Assembly (NCBI GenBank): GCA_902763615.1
Contig: CACWSX010000007.1
Location: 1 to 64,000, forward strand
DNA: 64,000 nucleotides
Direction of reading: 5' to 3'
DNA from: an uncultured Prevotellaceae bacterium
GTDB taxonomy: Bacteria; Bacteroidota; Bacteroidia; Bacteroidales; Bacteroidaceae
Shown: positions 63,296-64,000 of the stretch, piece by piece
How positions within the stretch are numbered: the stretch's first letter is position 1
Layout of the letters: each line of letters begins with the position of its first letter
Notes under the pieces: model-generated
What the model was told of the DNA's origin: nothing
The model's input: only the letters and a program-made list of their open reading frames with translations
Databases searched by the model: none
Program-made: the position numbers and the translations under genes

Positions 63296-64000
63296 ATGTG
63301 GTCAACTTTACTTTCAGCTATTCTGATTATCAATGAGGTGATGGCCTCCAATACTGGCGAGGTGATGAGTCCTGCTTTCAATTTTGACAGTTGGATTGAA
63401 GTTTATAATCCAGGAGCGACCGACATCAATCTGGGTGGAATGTTCCTGAGTATCGATGCCAGCAACCCGTATCAATGGCAGATGCCCAGTAATATGGGGT
63501 CCGTCCCAGCCAAAGGCTTCAAGGTCATCTGGCTCGGTTCCAACGAGATCAAGAGCAATCAGGCACCCTTCAAGCTCGACTGCGATGGCGGCACGATCAT
63601 TCTAAGCGACAAAAACGGTGAGGTAATCACCAAACAGAATTATCCCGAGGCCATGAGTCGTACGGCTTACGCCCGTAAGACCGATGGCGGCGACGAATGG
63701 GGATGGACGGCCACACCTACCCCCGAAGCCACAAATACCACAGCCGTATTTGCAAAAGAGCGTCTGAAAGCGCCTGTTGTCAATCAGGGCAGTCAGTTGT
63801 TTAAGACGTCGCTCAGCATCAAGGTGGACATTCCTGAAGGCACAACCCTCAGATACACCACCGATGGCAGCGTACCGACCTCTTCAAGCGCTGTGAGCAC
63901 AAGAGGACAGTTCACCATCAGCAAGACCACCAACTATGTGTTCCGCCTATTCCAGGACGGCTACCTGCCCAGCGTGCCTGTGACCCGCAGCTATATCAAG
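63296..64000 (+). CDS. Lamin-tail-domain protein, probably CotH-type (5' part only)
   Basis: The first 235 codons are present; the gene runs off the right edge. Residues 11-120 are a lamin tail domain (LIINEVMASNTGEVMSPAFN, SWIEVYNPGATDINLGGMFL). Residues 150-235 are a chitobiase/beta-hexosaminidase C-terminal-like beta sandwich (LRYTTDGSVPTSS). In Bacteroidetes this order normally precedes a CotH kinase domain, which would lie outside the window. An in-frame TAA two codons upstream fixes the start at 63296. The N-terminus before the LTD is only about ten residues, too short for an ordinary signal peptide, which is odd for a family that is usually exported. Confidence 0.72.
   Translation, partial: MWSTLLSAILIINEVMASNTGEVMSPAFNFDSWIEVYNPGATDINLGGMFLSIDASNPYQWQMPSNMGSVPAKGFKVIWLGSNEIKSNQAPFKLDCDGGTIILSDKNGEVITKQNYPEAMSRTAYARKTDGGDEWGWTATPTPEATNTTAVFAKERLKAPVVNQGSQLFKTSLSIKVDIPEGTTLRYTTDGSVPTSSSAVSTRGQFTISKTTNYVFRLFQDGYLPSVPVTRSYIK

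Overview
The window looks like a chromosomal segment of a gut- or rumen-type Bacteroidales bacterium, most likely Prevotellaceae (Prevotella/Segatella-like). The grounds are: recurrent Bacteroidetes-type promoters (-7 box TAnnTTTG, often with TTTG 19-20 bp upstream), a SusC/SusD pair, many periplasmic or lipoprotein glycoside hydrolases, a DUF4492-CydA-CydB cluster, BlaI-M56 modules whose sensors carry TonB-C and carboxypeptidase-like domains, and HU-like DNA-binding genes. No rRNA, tRNA, transposase or CRISPR array was seen.

Layout. 1-493: regulatory DNA with iterons, a candidate ~110-nt small RNA (minus strand) and a lone plus-strand promoter. 494-8389: a long minus-strand run: coiled-coil membrane protein, TolC, HlyD and two ABC-2 permeases (a tripartite efflux system), then a radical SAM/helix-hairpin-helix protein with its TIGR03915-type partner (DNA modification or repair). 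8473-13142: a STAS protein, a large ABCG-like transporter with a lipoprotein, and an RsbW-like kinase. 13280-16380: DUF4492-cydAB (cytochrome bd oxidase). 16391-25366: a CotH-like lipoprotein, DUF4491, an EamA exporter, SIMPL, aat, a His-rich P1B metal ATPase, an exported arginine-deiminase-like enzyme and an AbiEii-type toxin/antitoxin pair. 25367-31210: an unstable-looking accessory zone with a truncated gene, short repeats and two paralogous blaI-M56 modules. 31483-34138: a Na+/solute symporter and an OprP-like porin.

34271-64000 is a carbohydrate-use region that fits (arabino)xylan and related side chains: two GH3, a GH31 with an inserted domain, three GH43, a CE6-CE1 double esterase, GH8, GH97, an alpha/beta hydrolase and SusCD. 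A CxxCH beta-propeller lipoprotein with a DUF6057 membrane protein, two HU-like genes and a partial LTD/CotH-type gene lie among them. The inferred flow is esterase and exo-enzyme trimming in the periplasm of oligosaccharides imported by SusCD. No pathway regulator is encoded here, but a shared ATGTAACAT box 50 bp upstream of the -7 box links the SusCD and GH3-esterase-GH43 promoters.

Most striking patterns: the shared ATGTAACAT box; a six-unit, exactly 22-bp tandem array with a shorter inverted relative 28 kb away; Phe-Gly-Gly/QAN-rich low-complexity inserts in four exported proteins; diverged operator pairs in front of the two blaI-M56 modules, one of which lies between 31-bp repeats; and a palindromic 18-bp box repeated on both sides of the deiminase gene.
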